DNA of 64,000 nt from Rubellimicrobium aerolatum (lineage in GTDB: Bacteria; Pseudomonadota; Alphaproteobacteria; Rhodobacterales; Rhodobacteraceae): assembly GCF_017872975.1 (NCBI RefSeq), contig NZ_JAGGJP010000012.1, positions 1-64,000 of the forward strand. Direction: 5' to 3'. Position numbers and translations under genes: made by a program. This document shows positions 17,041 through 25,224 of the stretch, piece after piece (position 1 is the first letter of the stretch; each line of letters begins with the position of its first letter). A model generated the notes under the pieces. That model was not told where the DNA came from. It saw only the letters and a list, made by a program, of their open reading frames with translations, and did not search any database.

Positions 17041-18053
17041 TCCGCATCGGAGTCGTCGGATACGGCTACTGGGGCCCCAACATCGCGCGGGCCGCCTCGG
17101 AGCTCGAGAACGCGCAGGTCGGGGCCATCGCCGACCTTTCGGCGCCGGCGCTGGACCGGGCGGGGCGGCGGCACCCGTCCGCAAGCCTCGTCCAGGACTG
17201 GCGCGACCTCGTGGCTGACACCGCCATCGACGCGGTGATCGTCGCGACGCCGGTCGAGACGCATTTCGACATCGCCATGGCGGCGCTGAAGGCCGGCAAG
17301 CACGTGCTGGTCGAGAAGCCCATGGCCGAAACCCCGGCCAAGGCCGCCGCCCTGGTGGACGAGGCCGCGCGGCGCCAGAAGATCCTGATGGTGGATCACA
17401 CCTTCGTCTACACGCCCGCCATCCAGGCGATCCGGGGCATGATCGACGCGGGCGACATCGGCGACATCTATTACTACGATTCGACCCGCATCAACCTCGG
17501 GCTCTTCCAGCGCGACGTGAACGTGATCTGGGACCTCGCGGTCCACGACTTCGCGATCATGGACCACCTGCTCGACTCCAAGGCGGCGGCGATCTCGGCC
17601 ACGGCGGCGGCCTTCCTGCCCAACAGCCCCGAGAACATGGCCCACCTGACCGTGTATCACGAGAACGGGGCGCTTTCTCACCTCAACGTCAACTGGATGT
17701 CGCCGGTCAAGATCCGCCAGACGCTGATCGGCGGCAGCCGCCGCATGGTCATCTACGACGACATGCAGACCAGCGAGAAGGTCAAGGTCTACGACCGCGG
17801 CGCCAGCATGGAGGACGCCTACGAGCGGCGGGTCAACTACCGCTTGGGCGACATGTGGGCGCCGGCGCTCTCCTCCAAGGAGGCGCTGCTGACCGAGATG
17901 CAGGAATTCGTCCGCTGCATCGAGACCGGGGCCCGCCCCCTCACCGACGGCGAGGGCGGGCTGCGCGTCGTCAAGCTGCTGGACGCCGCGAGCCGGTCCA
18001 CCCGCCTGCGCGGCCAGCCCATCGAACTCTTCGCCCTCAGGGAAGCGTCATGA
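17037..18053 (+). CDS. Gfo/Idh/MocA oxidoreductase, WbpB/WlbA-like
   Basis: A 338-residue NAD(P)-dependent sugar oxidoreductase. The Rossmann fold is at the N-terminus (IRIGVVGYGYWGPNIARA). The family catalytic region AGKHVLVEKPMAETPAKAAA contains the conserved EKP, and the C-terminal alpha/beta domain carries WDLAVHDFAIMDHLL. In WbpB/WlbA enzymes this oxidises the 3-position of a UDP-N-acetylglucosaminuronate before transamination. Its position between the acetyltransferase and a DegT aminotransferase, with 4-nt overlaps on both sides, fits that pathway. The upstream UDP-GlcNAc dehydrogenase gene is not in this window. Confidence 0.9.
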   Translation: MIRIGVVGYGYWGPNIARAASELENAQVGAIADLSAPALDRAGRRHPSASLVQDWRDLVADTAIDAVIVATPVETHFDIAMAALKAGKHVLVEKPMAETPAKAAALVDEAARRQKILMVDHTFVYTPAIQAIRGMIDAGDIGDIYYYDSTRINLGLFQRDVNVIWDLAVHDFAIMDHLLDSKAAAISATAAAFLPNSPENMAHLTVYHENGALSHLNVNWMSPVKIRQTLIGGSRRMVIYDDMQTSEKVKVYDRGASMEDAYERRVNYRLGDMWAPALSSKEALLTEMQEFVRCIETGARPLTDGEGGLRVVKLLDAASRSTRLRGQPIELFALREAS

Positions 18054-19165
18054 TCCCCTTTCTCGACCTGCAAGCGCAATACCGAAGCCTCCAGCCCGAG
18101 ATCGAGGAGGCGGTCCTCCAAGTCCTCCGCAGCGGCAGCTACGTGCTGGGTCCGGCGGTGGATCGCTTCGAGGAGGCCTTCGCGGCCTATTGCGGCACCC
18201 GGCACGCGGTGGCGCTGAACACCGGCACCTCTGCGCTGCATCTCGCGCTGCTGGCGGGCGGCGTCGGCCCCGGCGACGAGGTCATCACCGTGCCGATGAC
18301 CTTCGTCGCGACCTCGGCCGCGGTCGTCTACACCGGCGCGACGCCCATCTTCGTCGATGTCGACCCAGTCACCTGGTGCATGGACCCCACGAAGGTCGAG
18401 GCGGCGATCACGCCCCGGACCAAGGCGATCCTGCCCGTCCACCTGCACGGGCGGCTCGCCGACATGGAGGCGCTGTCGGCCATCGCCGAGCGGCACGGCC
18501 TCCTCCTCATCGAGGACGCGGCGCAGGCGCATGGCGCGACGCGGGGCGGCAGGCGCGCCGGCGCCATCGGCCGGATGGGCTGCTTCAGCTTCTACCCCGG
18601 CAAGAACCTCGGCGCCTGCGGCGAGGGCGGAGCGCTGACCACCGACGACGACGATCTGGCCGCGATGGTGCGGTCGCTGCGCGACTGGGGGCAGGCGGGC
18701 CGCTACAACCACGTCCGCCACGGCTTCAACTACCGCATGGACGGGGTGCAGGGCGCGGTGCTGGACGTGAAGCTGCGTCACCTGGACGCCTGGACCGAAG
18801 GGCGGCGTCGGGTCGCCAACGCCTACCACGCGGGCCTGTCGCCCGACCTGCCGCGCGCGGCGGGTCCGTTCGGCGAGGATCACGTGGGCCATGTCTACGC
18901 CGTGCTGACGCCCGACCGCGACGCCCTGCGCGCCCGGCTGACCCAGGCCGGCGTGCCGACCAACTTGCATTATCCGGTGCCGGTGCATCTCCAGCCGGCC
19001 TATGCGGGCCTCGGTTACGGCCCCGGCGACTTCCCGGTCTCCGAGCGGATCGCCCGCGAGACGCTGTCCCTGCCCATCTACTCCGAGATGACCGACGCCG
19101 ACGTGCGGACCGTCATCGAGGCCGTCAACCACGCGACCGCCGACCGCGCCGTCGTCGCCGCCTGA
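18050..19165 (+). CDS. DegT/DnrJ aminotransferase, WbpE-like
   Basis: A 371-residue PLP-dependent sugar aminotransferase. Opening MIPFLDLQAQYRSLQPEIEE, substrate and PLP loops (ALNTGTSALHLALLAGGVGP), LIEDAAQAHGA, and the PLP-lysine motif FSFYPGKNLGACGEGGAL are all intact. Coupled to the WbpB-like oxidoreductase by an ATGA overlap, it most likely aminates the 3-keto intermediate, and the product is acetylated by the gene at 16504. A different NDP-keto sugar remains possible, since DegT enzymes are hard to assign from sequence alone. Confidence 0.91.
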   Translation: MIPFLDLQAQYRSLQPEIEEAVLQVLRSGSYVLGPAVDRFEEAFAAYCGTRHAVALNTGTSALHLALLAGGVGPGDEVITVPMTFVATSAAVVYTGATPIFVDVDPVTWCMDPTKVEAAITPRTKAILPVHLHGRLADMEALSAIAERHGLLLIEDAAQAHGATRGGRRAGAIGRMGCFSFYPGKNLGACGEGGALTTDDDDLAAMVRSLRDWGQAGRYNHVRHGFNYRMDGVQGAVLDVKLRHLDAWTEGRRRVANAYHAGLSPDLPRAAGPFGEDHVGHVYAVLTPDRDALRARLTQAGVPTNLHYPVPVHLQPAYAGLGYGPGDFPVSERIARETLSLPIYSEMTDADVRTVIEAVNHATADRAVVAA

Positions 19166-19177
19166 TAGGATAAGCGC

Positions 19178-20182
19178 ATGACCAACGTTCCCAGCATCCT
19201 GGCCGGGACCCGCGTCCTCGTGACCGGCGGGGCCGGCTTCATCGGCTCGCATATCGTGGACCTCCTCGTGGAGGAGGGCTGCCGCGAGATCGTCGTCATC
19301 GACAACATGGTCCGGGGCCGCCCGGCGAACCTGGACGGGGTCATGGGCTCGGGCCGGGTGGAGCTCGTGCAGGGCGACATCCGCGACAAGGCGCTGATGC
19401 GCGAGCTCGTGCGGGGCTGCGACACCGTCTTCCATCAGGCCGCGCTCCGCATCACCCATTGCGCCGAGGTGCCCGAGGAGGCCATGGAGGTGATGGTGGA
19501 CGCCACCTTCAGCCTCCTGCGGCAATGCGTGGAGGAGGAGGTCCGCAAGGTCGTCATGGCCTCCTCGGCCTCGATCTACGGCATGGCCACGAGCTTCCCG
19601 ACCGAGGAGACGCACCACCCCTACGGCAACCGCACCCTCTATGGCGCGGCCAAATCCTTCGGCGAGGGGCTGCTCCGGTCCTTCAACGACCAGTGGGGCC
19701 TGCCCTACGTGGCGCTGCGCTACTTCAACGTCTACGGGCCACGCATGGACATCCACGGCCGCTACACCGAGGTGATGGTCCGCTGGATGGAGCGCATCGC
19801 CGCCGGCGAGCCGCCGCTGGTGTTCGGCGACGGGTCGCAGACGATGGACCTGATCCATGTCCGCGACGTGGCCCGCTCCAACATCCTGGCGGCCAGCGCC
19901 CCGGCCAGCGACTCCGTGTACAACGTCGGCAGCGAGACGGAGACCTCGCTCCTGGAACTGGCCGGGATCTTCGCCGCTGCCATGGGCCGGCCGGACCTCA
20001 AGCCCGTCCACATGGCCGAGCGCAAGGTCAACCCGGTGCCGCGCCGGCTCGCCTCGACCCGCCTCGCGCGCGAGGAGCTGGGGTTCGAGGCGCAGGTCCG
20101 GCCCGAGGAGGGCATCCGCGACCTGATCGCCTGGTGGCAGACGGAGAAGGCGGCCCCCGTCCTCGCGGAGGTGGCGTCGTGA
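19178..20182 (+). CDS. Extended SDR nucleotide-sugar epimerase/dehydratase
   Basis: A 334-residue extended short-chain dehydrogenase. The NAD-binding motif TGGAGFIGSHIVDLL, the active-site Ser region ASSASIYGMAT and the catalytic YGAAK are present. FNVYGPRMDIHGRY is typical of 4-epimerases and 4,6-dehydratases acting on UDP-, dTDP- or GDP-sugars. Its stop overlaps the GTG start of the following DegT aminotransferase, so the pair probably makes a second amino sugar: the SDR supplies a keto or epimerised donor and the aminotransferase aminates it. The exact reaction is not predictable. Confidence 0.88.
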   Translation: MTNVPSILAGTRVLVTGGAGFIGSHIVDLLVEEGCREIVVIDNMVRGRPANLDGVMGSGRVELVQGDIRDKALMRELVRGCDTVFHQAALRITHCAEVPEEAMEVMVDATFSLLRQCVEEEVRKVVMASSASIYGMATSFPTEETHHPYGNRTLYGAAKSFGEGLLRSFNDQWGLPYVALRYFNVYGPRMDIHGRYTEVMVRWMERIAAGEPPLVFGDGSQTMDLIHVRDVARSNILAASAPASDSVYNVGSETETSLLELAGIFAAAMGRPDLKPVHMAERKVNPVPRRLASTRLAREELGFEAQVRPEEGIRDLIAWWQTEKAAPVLAEVAS

Positions 20183-21360
20183 TCCCGATCGCGCAACCGC
20201 TCCTCGGCCCCGAGGAGGCCGCCGCCGCCAGCCAGACCGTGTTGTCGGGATGGCTCTCGCAAGGCCCGCAGGTCGCCGACTTCGAGGCGGAGTTTGCCGC
20301 GCTGGTCGGCGTGGAGCACGCCTGCGCCGTGTCGAACTGCACCACGGCGCTGCACCTGGCGCTGCTGGCGGTCGGGGTCGGCCCCGGCTCCGAGGTCATC
20401 ACCGTCAGTCATTCCTTCATCGCCTCGGCCAACGCCATCCGGCAATGCGGGGGGGTGCCGGTCTTCATCGACATCGAGGCGGACGGCTACAACATCGACC
20501 CCTCGGCCATCGCCGCGGCGATCACGCCGCGCAGCCGCGCGATCCTTTGCGTCCACCAGATCGGGATGCCCTGCGACCTCGCCGCGATCCGTGCCGTGGC
20601 GCAGGCCCATGGCCTGCCGGTGATCGAGGACGCCGCCTGCGCCATCGGCTCGGAGATCCTGATCGACGGCGGCTGGTCCAGGATCGGCCGGGCGCACGGC
20701 GACATCGTGTGCTTCTCGTTCCACCCCCGCAAGGTCATCACGACGGGCGAGGGCGGGATGCTGACCACCCGGAACCCGGAGCACGACGCCAAGTTCCGGC
20801 TCTGGCGCCAGCACGGGATGTCGGTCTCGGACGTGAAGCGGCACCAGAGCCAGTCGGTCATCTTCGAGACCTACCCGGTCCAGGGCTACAACTATCGGAT
20901 GACCGACATCCAGGCCGCCGTCGGGCGCGAGCAGCTCAAGCGGCTGGGTGGCATCGTCGCCCGTCGCCGCGCGCTGGCGGACCAGTACACGGCGATGCTG
21001 GCAGGCGTGGACGGCATCGAGCCGCCGCGCGAGCCCGCCTGGGCGCGGTCGAACTGGCAGAGCTACTGCATCCGGCTCGACCCGGCGATCGGCCAGGTCG
21101 CCGTGATGCAGAAGATGCTGGAGCATGGGATCGCCACCCGGCGTGGGATCATGTGCATGCACCTCGAGGAGGCCCATGTCGACGTGCCCCGGCCGTTCCC
21201 GCTGACCCGGTCCGAGCACGCCCGCGACCATTGCATCCTCCTGCCGCTGTTCCCGCAGATGACGGGCGCCATGCAGTCGGAGGTGGTGGAGCGCCTGATC
21301 GAGGCGGTCGAGGCCGCCCGGCCCGTCCGATCCCCGCCGAAGCTCGCGGTGGTGAGCTGA
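20179..21360 (+). CDS. DegT/DnrJ aminotransferase (second copy)
   Basis: A 393-residue PLP-dependent aminotransferase, GTG start with GGAGG seven nt upstream, overlapping the SDR stop. It has SNCTTALHLALLAVGVGPGS, VIEDAACAIGSE and the PLP-lysine motif FSFHPRKVITTGEGGMLTT. It differs strongly from the copy at 18050: HQIGMPCDL replaces the usual HLYG-type segment, and an extra loop (SVSDVKRHQSQSVIFETYPV) is present. It resembles perosamine- or VioA-type sugar aminotransferases that act on 4-keto sugars. Its partner is probably the SDR just upstream. Confidence 0.9.
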   Translation: MIPIAQPLLGPEEAAAASQTVLSGWLSQGPQVADFEAEFAALVGVEHACAVSNCTTALHLALLAVGVGPGSEVITVSHSFIASANAIRQCGGVPVFIDIEADGYNIDPSAIAAAITPRSRAILCVHQIGMPCDLAAIRAVAQAHGLPVIEDAACAIGSEILIDGGWSRIGRAHGDIVCFSFHPRKVITTGEGGMLTTRNPEHDAKFRLWRQHGMSVSDVKRHQSQSVIFETYPVQGYNYRMTDIQAAVGREQLKRLGGIVARRRALADQYTAMLAGVDGIEPPREPAWARSNWQSYCIRLDPAIGQVAVMQKMLEHGIATRRGIMCMHLEEAHVDVPRPFPLTRSEHARDHCILLPLFPQMTGAMQSEVVERLIEAVEAARPVRSPPKLAVVS

Positions 21361-21380
21361 CCCGGGCCTGAGCGGGATTG

Positions 21381-21406
21381 CCGGCGGGTCCCTGTCGGAC
21401 CGCCGG
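21381..21406 (+). terminator. Imperfect hairpin after the second DegT gene
   Basis: CCGGCGGGTCC pairs with GGACCGCCGG around a short loop, with one bulged G, 20 bp after the stop. No T-tract follows, so function as a terminator is only likely. Confidence 0.42.
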
Positions 21407-21640
21407 ACCGTCGAGCGGCGGATACGCCGTCCGGTCGTCGCCTCCTCGCAGGGAGAAGGCGGCGCACCAAGCCCCTCGGCCGATCGGATGCCGCGAAGCC
21501 GGCCGAGGCTGGGACAGGTCCGGGTCGATCGGCGTTCGACCGACGCGGCCGGGACCGTACGGGCGAGATTCTTCGGGCCGAGCCGCCAGGACGGGGCTCC
21601 GGTGTCCTCGCCCGTCCCCGCCCGGGGCCCTATGGGTGGG

Positions 21641-21658
21641 TTCATCCTTAAGGCGTAT
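21641..21658 (+). promoter_or_regulatory. Shared upstream element, copy 2
   Basis: TTCATCCTTAAGGCGTAT matches copy 1 at 16 of 18 positions. This copy has a perfect CCTTAAGG palindrome in its centre and is followed by GGGGGAGAACCTCCCC, a further short inverted repeat. It lies 168 bp before the WecG-like start. Confidence 0.5.
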
Positions 21659-21825
21659 TCGGGGGAGAACCTCCCCATTCGGATGAGGAGGAGGACCCGG
21701 CGCGAGGAAGCCTCACCTTCCGGCGGTGCCACCTCCCAAGGATGAGCCGAAGAGATAGCGCCGGCCCCGGGGGAGACCGATCTACTTTGAATCAGACCAG
21801 TGAAACTCGAGGTGCTGTCATTCCC

Positions 21826-22749
21826 ATGCGGAACATAACCGAATCGGCGCCGGTCCCGGCCGCCGCTCCCCATGTCAGCACCGCTCCCGTCACCGGCTCC
21901 ACCATCGGCGCCGGCGACCTGCCCTGGATGAACCTTCTGGGGGTGCGCCTGTCGGCGGTCAACCTGGGCAGCGCCGTCGATGCGCTGATCTCCGCCGTCC
22001 GGCACCGCCGCAAGGGCTATGTCTGCATCCGCGATGCCCACGGGCTGGTGCGGTGCCAGAGCGACCACCGCCTGCGCGAGATCCACAACCGCGCCTTCAT
22101 GGTCACGCCCGACGGGATGCCGCTGGTCTGGGCGCTCAAGGCCGCCGGCCACAAGCAGGCCGACCGGGTCTACGGACCCGACCTCATGCTCGCCCTGATG
22201 AGGGACGGGCAGGGCGCCGGCCTGCGGCACTTCCTCTACGGGACGACTCCCGGCACGCTCGCCCGGCTCGAATCCCGGCTGCGCGCCCGGTTCCCCGAGG
22301 CGCGGATCGTCGGGAGCTACTCCCCGCCCTTCCGCCAGCTCACCGCCGGGGAGCGGGCCGATGTGGCCCGGCGCCTGAACGCCAGCGGCGCGGACGTGAT
22401 CTGGGTGGGCCTCAGCACGCCCAAGCAGGAGGTCTGGATGGCCGAGATGCGCGGGGCGCTCGACGCCCCGCTTCTGATCGGCGTGGGCGCGGCCTTCGAC
22501 TTCCATGCAGGGGTGACCCGGCAGGCGCCGCGCGCGATCCAGCGCAGCGGCCTCGAATGGGTCTTCCGCCTGGCCTGCGAGCCGCGCCGGCTCTGGAAGC
22601 GCTACGCGGTGACGGTGCCGGCCTTCCTGGGGCTGGTGCTGGCCCAGGGGACGGGCCTGCGCCGCTTCCCCCTCGGCCCGGAGGCCCCGGCGACCGGGAC
22701 CGCCTCGGCGCATTCGGACGGTCGGCGTCATGACGGGAGGCGGGGATGA
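21826..22749 (+). CDS. WecG/TagA/CpsF family glycosyltransferase
   Basis: About 307 residues from the ATG at 21826; a longer frame from 21742 is open but covers an A/T-rich leader-like stretch. The conserved core starts near MNLLGVRLSAVNLGSAVDAL. It shows the family pattern VTPDGMPLVWALK, RVYGPDLMLALM, GSYSPPFRQLT and VGLSTPKQEVWMAEM. WecG/TagA enzymes add the second sugar (N-acetylmannosaminuronate or similar) to a polyprenyl-linked first sugar. It overlaps the start of the initiating transferase gene by 4 nt, so it probably performs the step right after initiation. Confidence 0.9.
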   Translation: MRNITESAPVPAAAPHVSTAPVTGSTIGAGDLPWMNLLGVRLSAVNLGSAVDALISAVRHRRKGYVCIRDAHGLVRCQSDHRLREIHNRAFMVTPDGMPLVWALKAAGHKQADRVYGPDLMLALMRDGQGAGLRHFLYGTTPGTLARLESRLRARFPEARIVGSYSPPFRQLTAGERADVARRLNASGADVIWVGLSTPKQEVWMAEMRGALDAPLLIGVGAAFDFHAGVTRQAPRAIQRSGLEWVFRLACEPRRLWKRYAVTVPAFLGLVLAQGTGLRRFPLGPEAPATGTASAHSDGRRHDGRRG

Positions 22750-24137
22750 CCTCGTTCGACAGCGAGAGCATGGAACTGACCTCCGCGACGGCGCTGGCGC
22801 TGCGCCGGAGGCCGGGCCGCCTCGGCGAGCGGCTCCGGGCGAGCCCCGCGCCCGCAGCGGCCGCGCTCGCCGCCGCCGACCTGTCGGTGTTCGCGGCGAC
22901 GGTCCTGGGCCTCGCCGCCCTCGGCTGGCCCGGCCTCGACACGGTCCTGGCCCTGCGCTTCGCGCTCCTGACCGGGGCCTTCGCCATCGCCCAGTTCGTC
23001 GGCGCGGGACTCTATCCCGGCTACGGCCTCTATGAGTACGAGCAGGCGCGCCGCCGGGCGGCGGTCGTCCTGCGGACCCTGGCGGTCGCCCTCGGCATCG
23101 CCGCTGTGGCAACCCCCGAATGGCGGCCCATCGCAGCGACGGTGCCTGTCATCCTCCTCGCCTCCCTCCTGCAGGTGGCCGGGCAGGGCGCGGTGGCACG
23201 GGCGCTGCATCGCCATGGGTTCTGGGGGCAGCGGGTGGCGGTCGTCGCCCCCGAGGGCGTCGCGCCTGCCGTCGTGGCCTCGCTGCGCGCCAACTGGCGG
23301 CACGGACTCATCCCCGCGCTGCCGGCCGAGATGCGCGCCCGGCCTCCCGCGATGGCCGTCGTCGCCGGGCCGATGCCCGAGGCGCGGACGGTGCAGGCGC
23401 TCCTGCGCGCGCACGACACCGTGCTGCTCCTGGCCGACACGCCGGACTTGCGGATCTCGGGGCTCCAGCCGGCGCGGCTGGGCGGGCGCGTCGGACTCGT
23501 CCTCGGCGCCCGCGCGGAGGGGCCCGGCCTCGTCCGGCGGCTGGCCGACCTGCTGATCGCCATTCCCATGCTGGTCCTGGCCGCGCCGATCATCGCGATG
23601 GCCGCCCTCGCCATCCGCCTCATCGACCCCGGCCCGGTCCTCTATCGGCAGGAGCGCGAGGGCCACGACGGCCGGGTCGTCCGCGTCCTCAAGCTGCGGA
23701 CCATGTATCGCGACGCCGAGCGACGCCTGGAGGCGCTCCTCGCCACCGACCCGGCCCGGCAGGCCGAGTGGGAGGCCCACTACAAGCTCAGGGACGACCC
23801 GCGCATCCTGCCCAAGGTCGGCCGGTTCCTTCGCTCCTCGAGCCTCGACGAGCTGCCCCAGCTCTTCAACGTCCTGGGCGGCAGCATGAGCCTCGTCGGC
23901 CCGCGGCCCTTCCCGATCTATCACCTCGCCGCCATGGACCCGGAGTTCCGGGCCAAGCGGCGGACCGTGGTGCCGGGCCTCACCGGGCTCTGGCAGGTCT
24001 CGGACCGGAGCGAGGCCGACATCGCGCGCCAGCAGCAGCTCGACGAGTTCTACATCGACAACCAGTCCTTCTGGTTCGACGGGCACATCCTGCTGCGGAC
24101 GGTCCACGCCGTCTTCGGGCGCGGCGGCGCGTACTGA
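22746..24137 (+). CDS. Polyprenyl-phosphate sugar phosphotransferase (WbaP/ExoY type)
   Basis: A 463-residue membrane protein. The N-terminal half has about four hydrophobic helices and a soluble domain. A fifth helix ([20 protein letters not shown]) then leads into the C-terminal catalytic domain. That domain carries [48 protein letters not shown] and [12 protein letters not shown]. This is the bacterial sugar transferase family that starts repeat-unit assembly by moving a sugar-1-phosphate onto undecaprenyl phosphate. It is the only initiating enzyme in the locus. The donor is likely UDP-glucose, UDP-galactose or an acetamido sugar, which cannot be decided here. Confidence 0.93.
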   Translation: MTSFDSESMELTSATALALRRRPGRLGERLRASPAPAAAALAAADLSVFAATVLGLAALGWPGLDTVLALRFALLTGAFAIAQFVGAGLYPGYGLYEYEQARRRAAVVLRTLAVALGIAAVATPEWRPIAATVPVILLASLLQVAGQGAVARALHRHGFWGQRVAVVAPEGVAPAVVASLRANWRHGLIPALPAEMRARPPAMAVVAGPMPEARTVQALLRAHDTVLLLADTPDLRISGLQPARLGGRVGLVLGARAEGPGLVRRLADLLIAIPMLVLAAPIIAMAALAIRLIDPGPVLYRQEREGHDGRVVRVLKLRTMYRDAERRLEALLATDPARQAEWEAHYKLRDDPRILPKVGRFLRSSSLDELPQLFNVLGGSMSLVGPRPFPIYHLAAMDPEFRAKRRTVVPGLTGLWQVSDRSEADIARQQQLDEFYIDNQSFWFDGHILLRTVHAVFGRGGAY

Positions 24138-24180
24138 ATATCCTGAATTCAAATCGATCTTTCACGAAGGGATGGCTGTG

Positions 24181-25224
24181 ATGGCTGGCGGAAAGAGGAT
24201 ACTGGTGACGGGCGGGGCCGGGTTCCTGGGGTCCTTCCTCTGCGAGGCCCTTCTCGAACGCGGGCACGACGTGCTCTGCCTCGACAACTACTCGACCGGC
24301 TCGCCCGGCAACATCGAGCATCTGCGCGACAACCTGCGGTTTGGCGTGCTGCGCCACGACGTGACCACGCCCATGCACCACGAGGTGGACGAGATCTTCA
24401 ACCTGGCCTGCCCCGCGTCGCCGGTCCACTACCAGGCCGACCCGATCCAGACGCTCCGCACAAACGTGGAGGGGGCGATGAACGTCCTGCGCCTCGCGCG
24501 GCGGGTGCGGGCCAAGGTCTTCCAGGCCTCCACGAGCGAGGTCTACGGCGACCCCCTCGTCCATCCCCAGCCCGAGGGCTACTGGGGCCACGTCAACCCC
24601 ATCGGCCCCCGCTCCTGCTACGACGAGGGGAAGCGCTGCGCCGAGACGCTGTTCTTCGACTTCCATCGCCAGCACGGCGTGAACATCCGAGTCGTCCGCA
24701 TCTTCAACACCTACGGTCCCCGGATGCACCCGAACGACGGCCGCGTCGTGTCGAACCTCATCGTTCAGGCGCTCCGGGGCGAGCCGCTGACCCTCTACGG
24801 CGACGGCAGCCAGACCCGCTCCTTCTGCTACGTGGACGACCTCATCGACGGCTTCCTTCGCATGATGGCGGGCCCGGACTCGCTGCCCGGCCCCGTCAAC
24901 CTCGGCAACCCCGGCGAGTTCACCGTGCGCGAGCTGGCCGAGATCATCCTCGACCTGACCGGATCGCGCTCGGCGCTGGAGCATCGGCCCCTGCCCGCCG
25001 ACGATCCCCGCCAGCGCAAGCCCGACATCGCGCAGGCCCGCGCCCAGCTCGGCTGGGAGCCCAAGGTCTCGCTGCGCCATGGCCTCGAAAGGACCATCGC
25101 CCACTTCGAGCGGCGCCTCGCGGCCGAGCGGCGGAGCGCCCCGGCCCGGCGCCGAACCCCGGCGCCCGCTCCCGCGCGGGAGGAGGGCTTCGCCGGTCTG
25201 GGCGGCCTCGAGGCCACGGCATGA
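24181..25224 (+). CDS. uxs: UDP-glucuronate decarboxylase (UDP-xylose synthase)
   Basis: About 347 residues from the ATG at 24181, about 10 nt after GAAGGG; GTG at 24178 and ATG at 24172 are in-frame alternatives. It is an extended SDR with [29 protein letters not shown], the catalytic YDEGK and [20 protein letters not shown]. This combination identifies UDP-glucuronate decarboxylase, which makes UDP-xylose. The tail after about residue 315 is a low-complexity Arg/Ala/Pro stretch. It implies a pentose (xylose or a derivative) in the polymer. Its stop overlaps the next gene's start. Confidence 0.93.
   Translation: MAGGKRILVTGGAGFLGSFLCEALLERGHDVLCLDNYSTGSPGNIEHLRDNLRFGVLRHDVTTPMHHEVDEIFNLACPASPVHYQADPIQTLRTNVEGAMNVLRLARRVRAKVFQASTSEVYGDPLVHPQPEGYWGHVNPIGPRSCYDEGKRCAETLFFDFHRQHGVNIRVVRIFNTYGPRMHPNDGRVVSNLIVQALRGEPLTLYGDGSQTRSFCYVDDLIDGFLRMMAGPDSLPGPVNLGNPGEFTVRELAEIILDLTGSRSALEHRPLPADDPRQRKPDIAQARAQLGWEPKVSLRHGLERTIAHFERRLAAERRSAPARRRTPAPAPAREEGFAGLGGLEATA

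Larger units (their letters stand above)
21361..21825. other. Intergenic region upstream of the WecG-like gene
   Basis: About 465 bp without a supported gene. It holds a terminator-like hairpin (21381-21406), the second copy of the shared 18-bp element (21641-21658), and a short A/T-rich stretch (about 21778-21815) that may be the promoter or leader of the WecG-like gene. The frame of that gene is open back to 21742. Confidence 0.5.

Noticed and set aside
6788-21790. Shared ATCTACTTT at 6790 and 21780
   Set aside because: Only nine bases match, and the distances to the next genes differ greatly. It is too short to claim as an element.
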